The notes under the pieces were generated by a model, which saw only the letters and a program-made list of their open reading frames with translations, was not told the origin of the DNA and made no database searches. DNA of 64,000 bases from an uncultured Gellertiella sp. Its GTDB lineage: Bacteria > Pseudomonadota > Alphaproteobacteria > Rhizobiales > Rhizobiaceae. Where the stretch lies: assembly GCF_963457605.1 (NCBI RefSeq), contig NZ_OY735139.1, positions 1,426,001 to 1,490,000 of the forward strand. The letters run 5' to 3'. Each line of letters opens with the position of its first letter. The first letter of the stretch is position 1. This document shows positions 46,559 through 54,047 of the stretch, in pieces. A program made the position numbers and the translations under genes.

Positions 46559-49534
46559 ATGACGAATGTAGAACAGCTGAAGCAACAACGCGCCGCCTCG
46601 CTTGAGGCGACCCGCAACGGTCCGCCCGAACGCACGACCAACTCCTTCTTCGGCGTTGGTCCTATCACCGACGGGGCGGTCGATGAGGCCGACAGCCGGT
46701 TCATCAAGTTCGAATTCGAACACTGGCTTGAGCAGAACTACCGCAAGCTCGACGACAGGGGCCGTGATCTCGGCCCGTTCACCGCCGCCGAAATCGGCCG
46801 TTCCATGCATCGCGGCTATCCGGCGGACAAGTTCCTGCTCGACATGATGCGCGAGATCCACCGCTATTTCGAATTCCCGAAGTCGAACAAGATGGCTGTC
46901 GGCCTCGGCGGCGGCCATTCCGGCTTCACCGCCTGCGCCCTGCACCTGATCACCACCAATGATCCCGGCCAGCACGTTTTCGTCGATACCCTTCGCCCGG
47001 AATCGGAAGCTGCCAAGTCCTCCGGCTTCTTCCGCCAGTCCTGGGGCGCGCAGATCCTCGAGATGATGCGCTATGCCCGCAACGGCGATGAAAGCCGCAT
47101 CCATTTCGCCAGCGAGGAAGGCATTGTGCCGACCGCTGCCGAACTGAAGGCAATGGGCATCAAGCTCTTCGTCGGCGTTGGCCACGAAACCACCGGTGCC
47201 ACCACCTATTCGGCCCGCGACATCGAGCAGCTTCTCGCCTGGATCGCGATGAACCCGGAGGAGCACCATGTGGTGCTCGACGCCACCTCGATGCTCGGCG
47301 CCATGCCCTGGGGCGAAAAGCTGGTCAACGAAGTCATCACCAAATGCTGCATGTTCATGCCCTTCCAGAAGGCGATCGGCGGCATTTCGGGCTATTACAT
47401 CATCTCGTTTACACCTGCCGCCCTGGCGCTGGTCGAAAAGAACCAGAAGCAGCCCTCCTGGGCCATCCCGCGCCAGCTGAAGATTGCCGCCCCCGTCGAT
47501 CCGAAAATGCCGCTGACAGGTGAGCGCACCGTCAATGTCGGCCCGATCTACGATCCCGAGCAGAACAAGATGGTCGGCGGCGTCATCAACACCTTCTCGA
47601 CGCTGGCCTTTGCCGAAACCACCTTCGGCCTGCTGCGCGCCGAACGGCGCATCGGCACCGTTTCCGAGCTGAACCGCCGCTCGGTCACCAACCGCGACGA
47701 GGTCAACCGCTGGGTTGCCGCCCATCCGCTGTTCGAACTCGGCGTGGCCAGCGAAAGCCATCGCGGCGCTGCCGTGACGCTGCTGAAGGTCAAGGATGCC
47801 GACATCACCGATGCAGGCGTTCATGCCCGCATCGTCGCCTATTCCAAGCAGATCCTGTCCTATGACGGCGTCACCCATGCCAATGGCGCCTATGAGCCGG
47901 GCCTCGACGTCGCGCGCTATATCAATGCCTTCCCCGGCACGCCCGGCGACTACCGCGCCTGGATCGGCGGCATCCGCCCGATCTCCGACGTGACCGGCCT
48001 GCTCGACAATCTGCACTACGCCTATCACCGCGCCAGGATCGCCGTGCTTGAGGAAGAACTGGCAAAGGCCGGCGTGACCTTCGAAGCCGCCGAGACCAAT
48101 TCCGGTGCCCGTCGTCAGGACGACCCGAACCGCGCCTACACGGTGCTGGTCTGCGACCGCGTCGGCCTGAAATTCGATGGCAAGGGCGTGCCGGATCATT
48201 CCGAGGTCAAGGCCTATGTCGAGGCCAAGGGCGGCGTCTTCCATGAAAGCGGCCTTGCGGACGGCCAGGCGCTGGACAAGGGCAAGATCCACTTCTTCTA
48301 CGTGCCCGACATCTCCACCGAAGCGGAAATCATGGCGGTTTCCGGCAATGGCCAGTATGACGCGGTGATTGCGGCGGCGACCTTCCTGCCGAAGGCCTCG
48401 GTCTTCAGGCTCGGCGGCGTGCGCATCGGCGCGGGCACCGGCAACATGGGATCTGCCTCCTGGGGCGGCGGCAATGGTGAAGGCGGCGAAGCCGCGCTGA
48501 TGAACACGCCGAGCTTCAACAGCCGGGCCACCGCACAGATGGCGATGAAGGCGCTGCTGAAGGTTACCCCCGACCTGCCGGTCGACCGGATGCATGCGCT
48601 GACGGCGGCAGGCAAGTTCGACACAGGCCGCAACCTGCGCGAATTCCCGACCGAAAAGCTTGAAGGCAAGTCGATTGCCGTCTTCGGCTATGGCAATATC
48701 GGCCGCGAAGTGGCCAAGCTCGCCAGCGCCTTCGGCATGAAGGTCAGGATCTTCGCCCGCGCCCACCACAAGGCCTGGATCGAGAGCGAAGGCTTTACCC
48801 ATGCCGCGACCAGGGAAGAGGCGGCGCGCGGGGCTGATGTCCTGTCGCTCCACACCGGCCTTGGCGCGCTCAGCGCCGAAACCGGCAAGTTCGCCAATGC
48901 CGGCTTCATCGGCGACAGCGTCTTTGCCGAGGTCAATCCGGGCGCTGTGCTGCTGAACTACGACCGCGGCGAAGGCGTGGATGCCGATGCACTCGACCGG
49001 GCACTGGCCTCCGGCAAGATCCGTTATGCCGCCATCGATGCCGATCTCTTCACCCATGCCGAGACCGGTGCCACCTCCGGCCCGATGGTGCCCTATCTGC
49101 CGCTCGACAAGAAATACCCGGGCAAGCTCGAACTGCTGCCGCATGCCGCCGCCGACACGGAACACAATTCCCGTGTCGAGGGGGCTCGCCAGGCCGTCGA
49201 CCAGATCTTTGATCTGATCCAGTTCAAGCGGGTGGTGAACGTCAAGGGTGATGTGCCGGCAGGCTACACCTCGGGCGGTGCAAAGACGGTTGCAGGCATC
49301 GGTGCCGCGACGGGCCGCGACGTGGCAAATCTTGCCGCCGACAAGAACGCTCTTGCCACCGCCCGCGAAACGGCGGAAAGCCTTGCCGCGATCTGGGGAG
49401 CCATTGCCTCCGCCCAGAACGAGGAGCGCCAGGCCATGCTGATTGCCCGCTACGGCGAAAGCCTGCTGAAGGCACTCAACACCCACAAGGCGCTGATGCA
49501 CAGCTTCGGCATCGAAGGCCCGTTCAAGGCCTGA
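46559..49534 (+). CDS. Fusion of phosphoserine aminotransferase-like and 2-hydroxyacid dehydrogenase (SerC-SerA-like) domains
   Basis: 991 residues. Residues about 1-500 are a class V PLP aminotransferase resembling phosphoserine aminotransferase: GLGGGHSGFTACALHL (115-130), GVGHETTGATTY, D241 in DATSMLG and probable PLP lysine K271 in PFQKAIGG. Residues about 525-900 are a D-isomer 2-hydroxyacid dehydrogenase: LMNTPSFNSRATAQMAMKAL, NAD motif FGYGNIGREV (G710-G715), catalytic Arg R803 in NYDRGE and His H862 in LLPHAAADTEHN. The usual Glu block (D-V-F-x-x-E-P) is altered to AIDADLFTHAE. These are two serine-pathway activities (3-phosphoglycerate oxidation, transamination), usually separate proteins. 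Could also serve another hydroxy/keto-acid. Ended by a strong terminator. Confidence 0.88.
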   Translation: MTNVEQLKQQRAASLEATRNGPPERTTNSFFGVGPITDGAVDEADSRFIKFEFEHWLEQNYRKLDDRGRDLGPFTAAEIGRSMHRGYPADKFLLDMMREIHRYFEFPKSNKMAVGLGGGHSGFTACALHLITTNDPGQHVFVDTLRPESEAAKSSGFFRQSWGAQILEMMRYARNGDESRIHFASEEGIVPTAAELKAMGIKLFVGVGHETTGATTYSARDIEQLLAWIAMNPEEHHVVLDATSMLGAMPWGEKLVNEVITKCCMFMPFQKAIGGISGYYIISFTPAALALVEKNQKQPSWAIPRQLKIAAPVDPKMPLTGERTVNVGPIYDPEQNKMVGGVINTFSTLAFAETTFGLLRAERRIGTVSELNRRSVTNRDEVNRWVAAHPLFELGVASESHRGAAVTLLKVKDADITDAGVHARIVAYSKQILSYDGVTHANGAYEPGLDVARYINAFPGTPGDYRAWIGGIRPISDVTGLLDNLHYAYHRARIAVLEEELAKAGVTFEAAETNSGARRQDDPNRAYTVLVCDRVGLKFDGKGVPDHSEVKAYVEAKGGVFHESGLADGQALDKGKIHFFYVPDISTEAEIMAVSGNGQYDAVIAAATFLPKASVFRLGGVRIGAGTGNMGSASWGGGNGEGGEAALMNTPSFNSRATAQMAMKALLKVTPDLPVDRMHALTAAGKFDTGRNLREFPTEKLEGKSIAVFGYGNIGREVAKLASAFGMKVRIFARAHHKAWIESEGFTHAATREEAARGADVLSLHTGLGALSAETGKFANAGFIGDSVFAEVNPGAVLLNYDRGEGVDADALDRALASGKIRYAAIDADLFTHAETGATSGPMVPYLPLDKKYPGKLELLPHAAADTEHNSRVEGARQAVDQIFDLIQFKRVVNVKGDVPAGYTSGGAKTVAGIGAATGRDVANLAADKNALATARETAESLAAIWGAIASAQNEERQAMLIARYGESLLKALNTHKALMHSFGIEGPFKA

Positions 49535-49556
49535 CCCTTGCGGCCAACAAGATAGC

Positions 49557-49594
49557 AAAAGCCCGGCTTTCCATTCGAAAGCCGGGCTTTTTTT
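49557..49594 (+). terminator. Strong intrinsic terminator after the SerC-SerA-like gene
   Basis: GCCCGGCTTTC (49561-49571) pairs with GAAAGCCGGGC (49577-49587) across a 5-base loop, followed by seven T. An A-tract on the left makes it usable from the convergent minus-strand gene as well. Confidence 0.92.
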
Positions 49595-49609
49595 CGTCAT
49601 CGGCAGGGT

Positions 49610-49993
49610 TTAGCGCCGGTGCGTTCCGCTCTGGAATGCGGCGGTAAAGAGCGCCAGAAGCAGGGCACCCTTGTGCTCCTTGAAGATCGCCTCCATCTCT
49701 TGCTGCTGCTGGCGCAGGGACGTGGCGGGGACGGTGACGATCCGGCGTCTGCGGGAGAAAAGCAGGAAGATCAGGCTGAGGAGCAGGAACACCCCGCCGA
49801 CCACCAGAGGTGCAGCGGCGGCCCCGACCTCCGGCACCAGCCAGATCCACAGGCCAGCCAGCCCGCAGAACAATGCCAGCAGACCAAACAATCCAGCTGC
49901 TGCCGTACAGGCAAGGCGGGTGACAGGCCCCGGCTTTTCCTGGGGCATGGTCCTGCCTGCCACCATGGTCAGCAATCGAAGCAGATCGGACAT
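49610..49993 (-). CDS. Putative phage-holin-family/Actinobacterial-type holin-like membrane protein
   Basis: 127 residues with two adjacent hydrophobic segments (LACTAAAGLFGLLALFCGLA and APLVVGGVFLLLSLIFLLFS) followed by a basic stretch (RRRR) and a soluble tail with QQQQEMEAIFKEHKGALLLA. This layout matches small inner-membrane proteins (holin-like superfamily III/DUF1469) often placed next to DUF883 genes, as here. Not evidence of a prophage. Fourteen bases after the DUF883 gene. Confidence 0.65.
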   Translation of the reverse strand: MSDLLRLLTMVAGRTMPQEKPGPVTRLACTAAAGLFGLLALFCGLAGLWIWLVPEVGAAAAPLVVGGVFLLLSLIFLLFSRRRRIVTVPATSLRQQQQEMEAIFKEHKGALLLALFTAAFQSGTHRR

Positions 49994-50007
49994 GGTCTAT
50001 CGCACCG

Positions 50008-50301
50008 TCAACGGCTCATGGCCCGGCCACCCAGATAGCCAGCGCCCAGAACCACAAGAATCGCCAGCAGCGGATGATCCTCGATCCGCTTGCTGATCTG
50101 CCTCGCACCCTCGCCACCATTGTCGAGGGCCGAGCGGTAGAGTGCCTGCACATTGTCATCAATCTGGCTGGCGGTCTTCGAGACGCCACTGACAGCCTCG
50201 GATTTCAGGTTGGAAACGAGGCTCGAGAGATCCTGGCGCAGGCTGGCAAGGTCTTCGCGCAGGGCGGCAATGTCATTTTCGGTCGTGTTGCTGGTGGCCA
50301 T
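50008..50301 (-). CDS. DUF883 family protein (ElaB/YqjD-like)
   Basis: 97 residues. Long amphipathic helix (ALREDLASLRQDLSSLVSNL, then SGVSKTASQIDDNVQALYRS) and a C-terminal membrane anchor with Gly-rich end (LLAILVVLGAGYLGGRAMSR). ElaB/YqjD proteins tether to the inner membrane and bind ribosomes in stationary phase in E. coli. ATG at 50301; an upstream in-frame ATG (50346) is less likely. Probably a stress-phase envelope gene, cotranscribed with the holin-like gene. Confidence 0.88.
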   Translation of the reverse strand: MATSNTTENDIAALREDLASLRQDLSSLVSNLKSEAVSGVSKTASQIDDNVQALYRSALDNGGEGARQISKRIEDHPLLAILVVLGAGYLGGRAMSR

Positions 50302-50613
50302 GTTGTTCAAACTCCGTTCATCAGACAAAATCGTGGAATGACCCACTTATACCAGGGATCACTGACAGGCACCGCACTGACTGGAATGCGCCGCCGTGAC
50401 TGGCATGTAGGAGGCCTTGGGCGGGCTGGCAGGGTCGGAAACTACTCAAGGACAAGAATGCCGTGCCGGCCCTGCCCCGCTCTCTGGCAATTCAAGGGAG
50501 GGAAATTACGTATTTTCTCATGCCCGCGTGGAACTGAATGGCGGGCTTGGCTGTTTTCCCGGCGAGAGCGCCCTTCGGGCAAGCTCCACCGCCCTGGAAT
50601 TTGGGAAACAGCA
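50302..50613. other. 312-base divergent region (DUF883 / response regulator)
   Basis: No gene supported. GGAAC at 50530-50534 is followed after 17 bases by TGTT at 50552-50555, close to the GGAAC-N16/17-CGTT promoter of the general-stress sigma factor EcfG, 59 bases before the response-regulator ATG. The -10 differs by one base, so this is a weak call. Confidence 0.35.
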
Positions 50614-52059
50614 ATGCCGCTTCAAGAGATGCAAAGCCGGACAGGGGTGCAGCCCCGGATCTGGGTACTGGAGGCCGAGGGTGCCGACCGCACCCGGCTA
50701 GCCAATGTGATCCAGCGGATCTGCGAGAGGGACATCGATCCCGGCGGCCTGTCGATCCTTGTCGTCGGCGATGGCGATGACCAGCAGGTTCGTGCCGGGC
50801 AAGCCTCGCTGCCGCTGCCGCGCGGCATGGTTCTGGTCCCGGCCACCCACGGTTCCCGGATAGAACCGGGGCATGTCTATCTGCTGCCATCCGGTCGGCT
50901 GTTTGTCGCAAAGGGCGGTGCGCTGCATCTCAGCCCGCGCAACAGCCTGCCATCACCCTCGCCCTTCGCCCATCTCGCGACGTCGCTGGCCCCTCTCCAT
51001 GGCGACAACCTCCATATCCTTCGGCTTTGCGATTCCTGTGACGGGATCGGGCCGGAAATCGACGCGCTCGGCACCTTTGGCTGCCATGTGCACGCGCTTG
51101 ACCTTCTCCTGCAAAAGCCCGCAGACAGACGGGTGCCGGCCGCAAGCCTGCCCCATTCCGATCCCCTGCGGCATCCGCCCCGGTCGTCGGCGGCCAACGG
51201 GCAGGTCTGCAGCAGCCATCAATTGCGCCAGCCGCTGCAATCGCTGACCCTTCTCCAGTCACTGCTTGCCCGTCGCGTAACGGAACCGCGAACCTGTGAA
51301 CTCGTGCACAGGCTTGGCGAAACGGTCCAGCAACTGGTGACGATGCTGACCCAGTCTTCGGCCCCCAACCGCCTGCCGGAACCGGAAGCCACCGGGCCTC
51401 TCCCGGTCCCGTCGATGCTGCGGAACGACGCCGCCGCCGTTGACGACACGGTCTCGATGGTCTTCGTCATAGATGACGACCATGCCATCCGCATCGGCAT
51501 GCGGGATGTGCTGGAGGCGGAGGGCTTCGTTGTCCGCGACTTCGAAAGCTGCGAGGCCTTTCTGGATATTCATTCCCGCCATGCGCAGGGCTGCCTGCTG
51601 GTCGATGCCTATCTGCCCGGCATGAGCGGGCTGGAACTGCTGCAGCATTTGGCGCGGCACGGCCCGTCTCTGCCCGCAATCATGACAACCGGCAGCAGCG
51701 ATGTGCCGATGGCGGTCAAGGCGATGAAGACAGGGGCGCGGGATTTCATCGAAAAGCCTGTCGCGGCGGACGACCTTGTCGCCGTCGTCAGGAGGGCGCT
51801 CGCCCTTGCGCGCGACAGCGAAGAGGAAATGGCGCGGCGCGAAAGGGCAGGTCAGTCACTGAAAATCCTGACACGCCGCCAGAAACAGATCATGGCCATG
51901 GTGCTCGAGGGGCACCCGAGCAAGAACATCGCTGCCGATCTCGGCATCAGCCAGCGCACCGTGGAAAACCACCGCGCCGCGATCATGCGCAAGACCGGTT
52001 CGCGCTCGCTGCCGGCTCTGGCCCGGCTGGCCCTTTCGGCACCGGCAGGCAATTTCTGA
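50614..52059 (+). CDS. FixJ-type response regulator with CheB-like and HisKA-like N-terminal remnants
   Basis: 481 residues. About 10-160 recall the CheB methylesterase fold (MVLVPATHGSRIEPGHVYLL, PSGRLFVAKGGALHLSP), but no intact catalytic set is evident. About 200-248 look like a HisKA helix pair (SHQLRQPLQSLTLLQSLL, H202), with no ATPase domain. About 282-395 are a receiver (VIDDDH; phospho-acceptor D331 in LLVDAYLPGMSG; T in MTTGSSD; K381 in FIEKPV), and about 415-475 a LuxR-type HTH (LTRRQKQIMAMVLEGHPSKN; RTVENHRAAIMRK). It looks like the collapsed end of a large CheB-CheR-PAS-kinase protein joined to a FixJ regulator. GGGAAA precedes the ATG. Confidence 0.82.
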   Translation: MPLQEMQSRTGVQPRIWVLEAEGADRTRLANVIQRICERDIDPGGLSILVVGDGDDQQVRAGQASLPLPRGMVLVPATHGSRIEPGHVYLLPSGRLFVAKGGALHLSPRNSLPSPSPFAHLATSLAPLHGDNLHILRLCDSCDGIGPEIDALGTFGCHVHALDLLLQKPADRRVPAASLPHSDPLRHPPRSSAANGQVCSSHQLRQPLQSLTLLQSLLARRVTEPRTCELVHRLGETVQQLVTMLTQSSAPNRLPEPEATGPLPVPSMLRNDAAAVDDTVSMVFVIDDDHAIRIGMRDVLEAEGFVVRDFESCEAFLDIHSRHAQGCLLVDAYLPGMSGLELLQHLARHGPSLPAIMTTGSSDVPMAVKAMKTGARDFIEKPVAADDLVAVVRRALALARDSEEEMARRERAGQSLKILTRRQKQIMAMVLEGHPSKNIAADLGISQRTVENHRAAIMRKTGSRSLPALARLALSAPAGNF

Positions 52060-52199
52060 GTGTTTTCCGATCCTGTGAGCGGGCGAGGCGCACCCTATTT
52101 CAGTTTTCGGGTGACGATGGCGGCGGGACCGCCCCTGCTGTCGTTGCCCGCCCGCCTCTTACCGGCGGGTGATTTCCAACCCAGGGAAGGGATATCATC

Positions 52200-52370
52200 A
52201 TGGACAAGGATCGTATCAAGGGTGCTGCAAACCAGGCAGCCGGTGCCGTCAGGGAAACTGCCGGCAAGGTCGTCGGCGACGCCAAGATGACCGCCGATGG
52301 CAAGATGCAGAAGACCAGGGGCAAGATTCAGAACGCCATTGGCTCCGTCAAGGATGCGGCACGCGATTGA
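52200..52370 (+). CDS. CsbD family stress protein
   Basis: 56-residue hydrophilic protein, MDKDRIKGAANQAAGAVRET, then KVVGDAKMTADGKMQKTRGK, the CsbD repeat-like pattern. CsbD-like proteins are abundant under general stress in many bacteria; their molecular role is unknown. GGGAAGGG lies 8 bases before the ATG. It stands 140 bases after the response regulator and before a PRC-barrel gene. Confidence 0.92.
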   Translation: MDKDRIKGAANQAAGAVRETAGKVVGDAKMTADGKMQKTRGKIQNAIGSVKDAARD

Positions 52371-52392
52371 GCACCTTCATGCCCGACCTCCC

Positions 52393-52415
52393 GTCGGCGG
52401 TGGGCCGCCGCCGAC
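52393..52415 (+). terminator. Hairpin after csbD-like gene
   Basis: GTCGGCGG (52393-52400) and CCGCCGAC (52408-52415) form an 8-base GC stem with 7-base loop shortly after the CsbD stop codon. No U-tract follows, so it may act as a Rho-assisted terminator or mRNA stabiliser. Confidence 0.45.
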
Positions 52416-52465
52416 AGAATGCATTTCCAACGGCTCAAAACCTCAGCTTTTTAATGGAACACATC

Positions 52466-52858
52466 ATGCATCGCACCTTTCTGCTTCTCGCCACCACCTT
52501 TGGCATCGCAACCGCCGCTTTCATGCCGGCCCTGCATGCCCAGACCGCCAAGGAGACCGTCACCCTGGAACAGGTCAATCCGACCGTTCTGGCCAATGGC
52601 TACCGGGCTTCGAAATTCATCGGCAATTCCGTGGTGAATGCCGAGAAGGAAACCATCGGCAAGGTCGATGATCTCATCATCACCCCCGAAGGCACCGCCC
52701 CCTTTGCCGTGCTGTCGGTCGGTGGCTTTCTCGGGATTGGTGACACTCTTGTCGTGGTGCCCGCAAGCGCCTTTGAACGCTCCGACGGTGCACTGGTTCT
52801 GCCCGGCGCGACCAAGGAAAACCTGAAGCAATTGCCACCCTTCACCTACGCCAATTGA
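52466..52858 (+). CDS. Exported PRC-barrel domain protein
   Basis: 130 residues. A signal peptide (MHRTFLLLATTFGIATAAFM, cleavage near LHA-QT) precedes a PRC-barrel: FIGNSVVNAEKETIGKVDDL, IITPEGTAPFAVLSVGGFLG, DTLVVVPASAFERSDG. PRC-barrel proteins of this exported rhizobial type are frequent among stress-induced genes. The ATG at 52466 (GGAAC upstream) is favoured over the ATG at 52454. Confidence 0.87.
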   Translation: MHRTFLLLATTFGIATAAFMPALHAQTAKETVTLEQVNPTVLANGYRASKFIGNSVVNAEKETIGKVDDLIITPEGTAPFAVLSVGGFLGIGDTLVVVPASAFERSDGALVLPGATKENLKQLPPFTYAN

Positions 52859-52934
52859 TGTCGGGGATCGCTCCCGCAACGTTCGAGACGGGGTCCATTC
52901 CTGACGCCCCACTCATCAAGGAAAGGATAAGCCC

Positions 52935-53093
52935 ATGAGTATCGGCACAATTCTGATCGTTATCCTCATTCTCGTGCTGATCGGCGCATTGCCGCTGTGG
53001 CCACACAGCAGTTCATGGGGCTATTACCCCAGTTCCGGCCTCGGGCTGGTGCTGGTGGTCATCATCATCCTGCTGCTGCTCGGGCGAATCTAG
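52935..53093 (+). CDS. DUF3309 family small membrane protein
   Basis: 52 residues: MSIGTILIVILILVLIGALP, then LWPHSSSWGYYPSSGLGLVL and a second hydrophobic run ending LLLLGRI. The L-P-x-WPHS-x-x-WGYYPS-G core is diagnostic of DUF3309. Function unknown; usually in stress-gene neighbourhoods. AAGGATAAG precedes the ATG. Confidence 0.93.
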   Translation: MSIGTILIVILILVLIGALPLWPHSSSWGYYPSSGLGLVLVVIIILLLLGRI

Positions 53094-53119
53094 CCCTTCG
53101 CACGTCCCCGAAGTGCCCC

Positions 53120-53138
53120 CGCCGGACAAAGTCCGGCG
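53120..53138 (+). terminator. Hairpin after DUF3309 gene
   Basis: CGCCGGAC (53120-53127), loop AAA, GTCCGGCG (53131-53138). A stable 8-base stem 26 bases past the stop codon without a U-tract. Confidence 0.45.
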
Positions 53139-53251
53139 CGGCGTTCTGGTATCTGCATCGCTGCCCATCCATCCTGATCCGGGCTTCGCGGACAGCACTT
53201 TCACAGGCTTGTGCATTTTCCGTCATCGGCACCCGTGATAGCCCGGGCCAG

Positions 53252-53263
53252 GGGAATATTCCC
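53252..53263. promoter_or_regulatory. Perfect 12-base palindrome upstream of hydrolase gene
   Basis: GGGAATATTCCC, 27 bases before the ATG at 53290. It may be an operator for an unlinked regulator or a chance palindrome; no second copy was noticed in the window. Confidence 0.3.
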
Positions 53264-53289
53264 GTTTTGCCCGGAAGGATAAAACCACC

Positions 53290-54033
53290 ATGGTGCCCTT
53301 TGCAAAGCCGCTGATTTTTATGCTCGCCCCTCTCCTCCTCGTCGCAGGCCCCTGTCTGGCCCAGCCGGTGACCTTCAAGGCCGCCGATGGCAAGGTGGTC
53401 CATGCCGATTTCGAAAAGCCTTCAGGCCCGGTTCGTGCCACGCTGCTGCTCTTCCACATGGCGGGCTCGAACCGTGGCGAATATGCACCGCTTGCCCCCT
53501 GGCTGAACAAGGCGGGCTTTGCCACCCTCGCCGTCGACCTGCGCTCGGGAGGTTCGCTCTGGGGACAGGACAATGAAACGGCGGCGGCTTACAGCGATGA
53601 ACAGGCTTACGCCGACGCGCTTCCGGACATGGAGGGCGCACTGGCCTTTGCCGCCGGGAAGGAGAAGGCACCCCTTGCCGTCTGGGGGTCGAGCTATTCC
53701 TCGGCGCTGGTCTTCGTGGTGGCAAGCACCCATCCCGAGGTGAAGGCGCTGTTGTCCTTCTCGCCTGCCGAATATATCGACGGCTATTCGATTGCCGGAG
53801 CCGCCGGAAAGCTCGCCATTCCGGTTTTCGTCACCTCTTCCGACGACGCCAGTGAAGTGGCAAGTGCCCGCCTGCTGGTCGAGGCCGCCAAAGGCGCAAA
53901 GGCAGAACAATATGTGCCGAAACACGGCGTCCACGGTTCTTCATCGCTGCGCGACGACCAGAACCCGGAGGGAGCAGCGGACAACCGCAAGGCCGTGACG
54001 GACTTTCTCGACCGGACATTCCCGGCGAAGTAA
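53290..54033 (+). CDS. Exported alpha/beta hydrolase (dienelactone-hydrolase-like)
   Basis: 247 residues. A signal peptide (MVPFAKPLIFMLAPLLLVAG, cleavage after CLA) leads to QPVTFKAADGKVVHADFEKP. The oxyanion/nucleophile region is PLAVWGSSYSSALVFVVAS (G-S-S-Y-S), with Asp in FVTSSDDASEVASA and His in VPKHGVHGSSSL, a complete triad. Likely a periplasmic esterase or lipase-like hydrolase; substrate unknown. AAGGATAAAA precedes the ATG. Convergent with the ABC ATPase gene 14 bases on. Confidence 0.85.
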   Translation: MVPFAKPLIFMLAPLLLVAGPCLAQPVTFKAADGKVVHADFEKPSGPVRATLLLFHMAGSNRGEYAPLAPWLNKAGFATLAVDLRSGGSLWGQDNETAAAYSDEQAYADALPDMEGALAFAAGKEKAPLAVWGSSYSSALVFVVASTHPEVKALLSFSPAEYIDGYSIAGAAGKLAIPVFVTSSDDASEVASARLLVEAAKGAKAEQYVPKHGVHGSSSLRDDQNPEGAADNRKAVTDFLDRTFPAK

Positions 54034-54047
54034 AAGGCAGCGTGCCC

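Noticed and set aside
46505-49600. 1031-codon open frame on the minus strand
   Set aside because: Antisense of the SerC-SerA-like gene. The plus-strand frame has intact motifs (GYGNIG, PFQKAIGG) and a leader and terminator; the minus frame has none.
49610-49993. Prophage remnant suggested by the holin-like protein
   Set aside because: No other phage genes, integrase or attachment repeats nearby; such small membrane proteins are normal companions of DUF883 genes.
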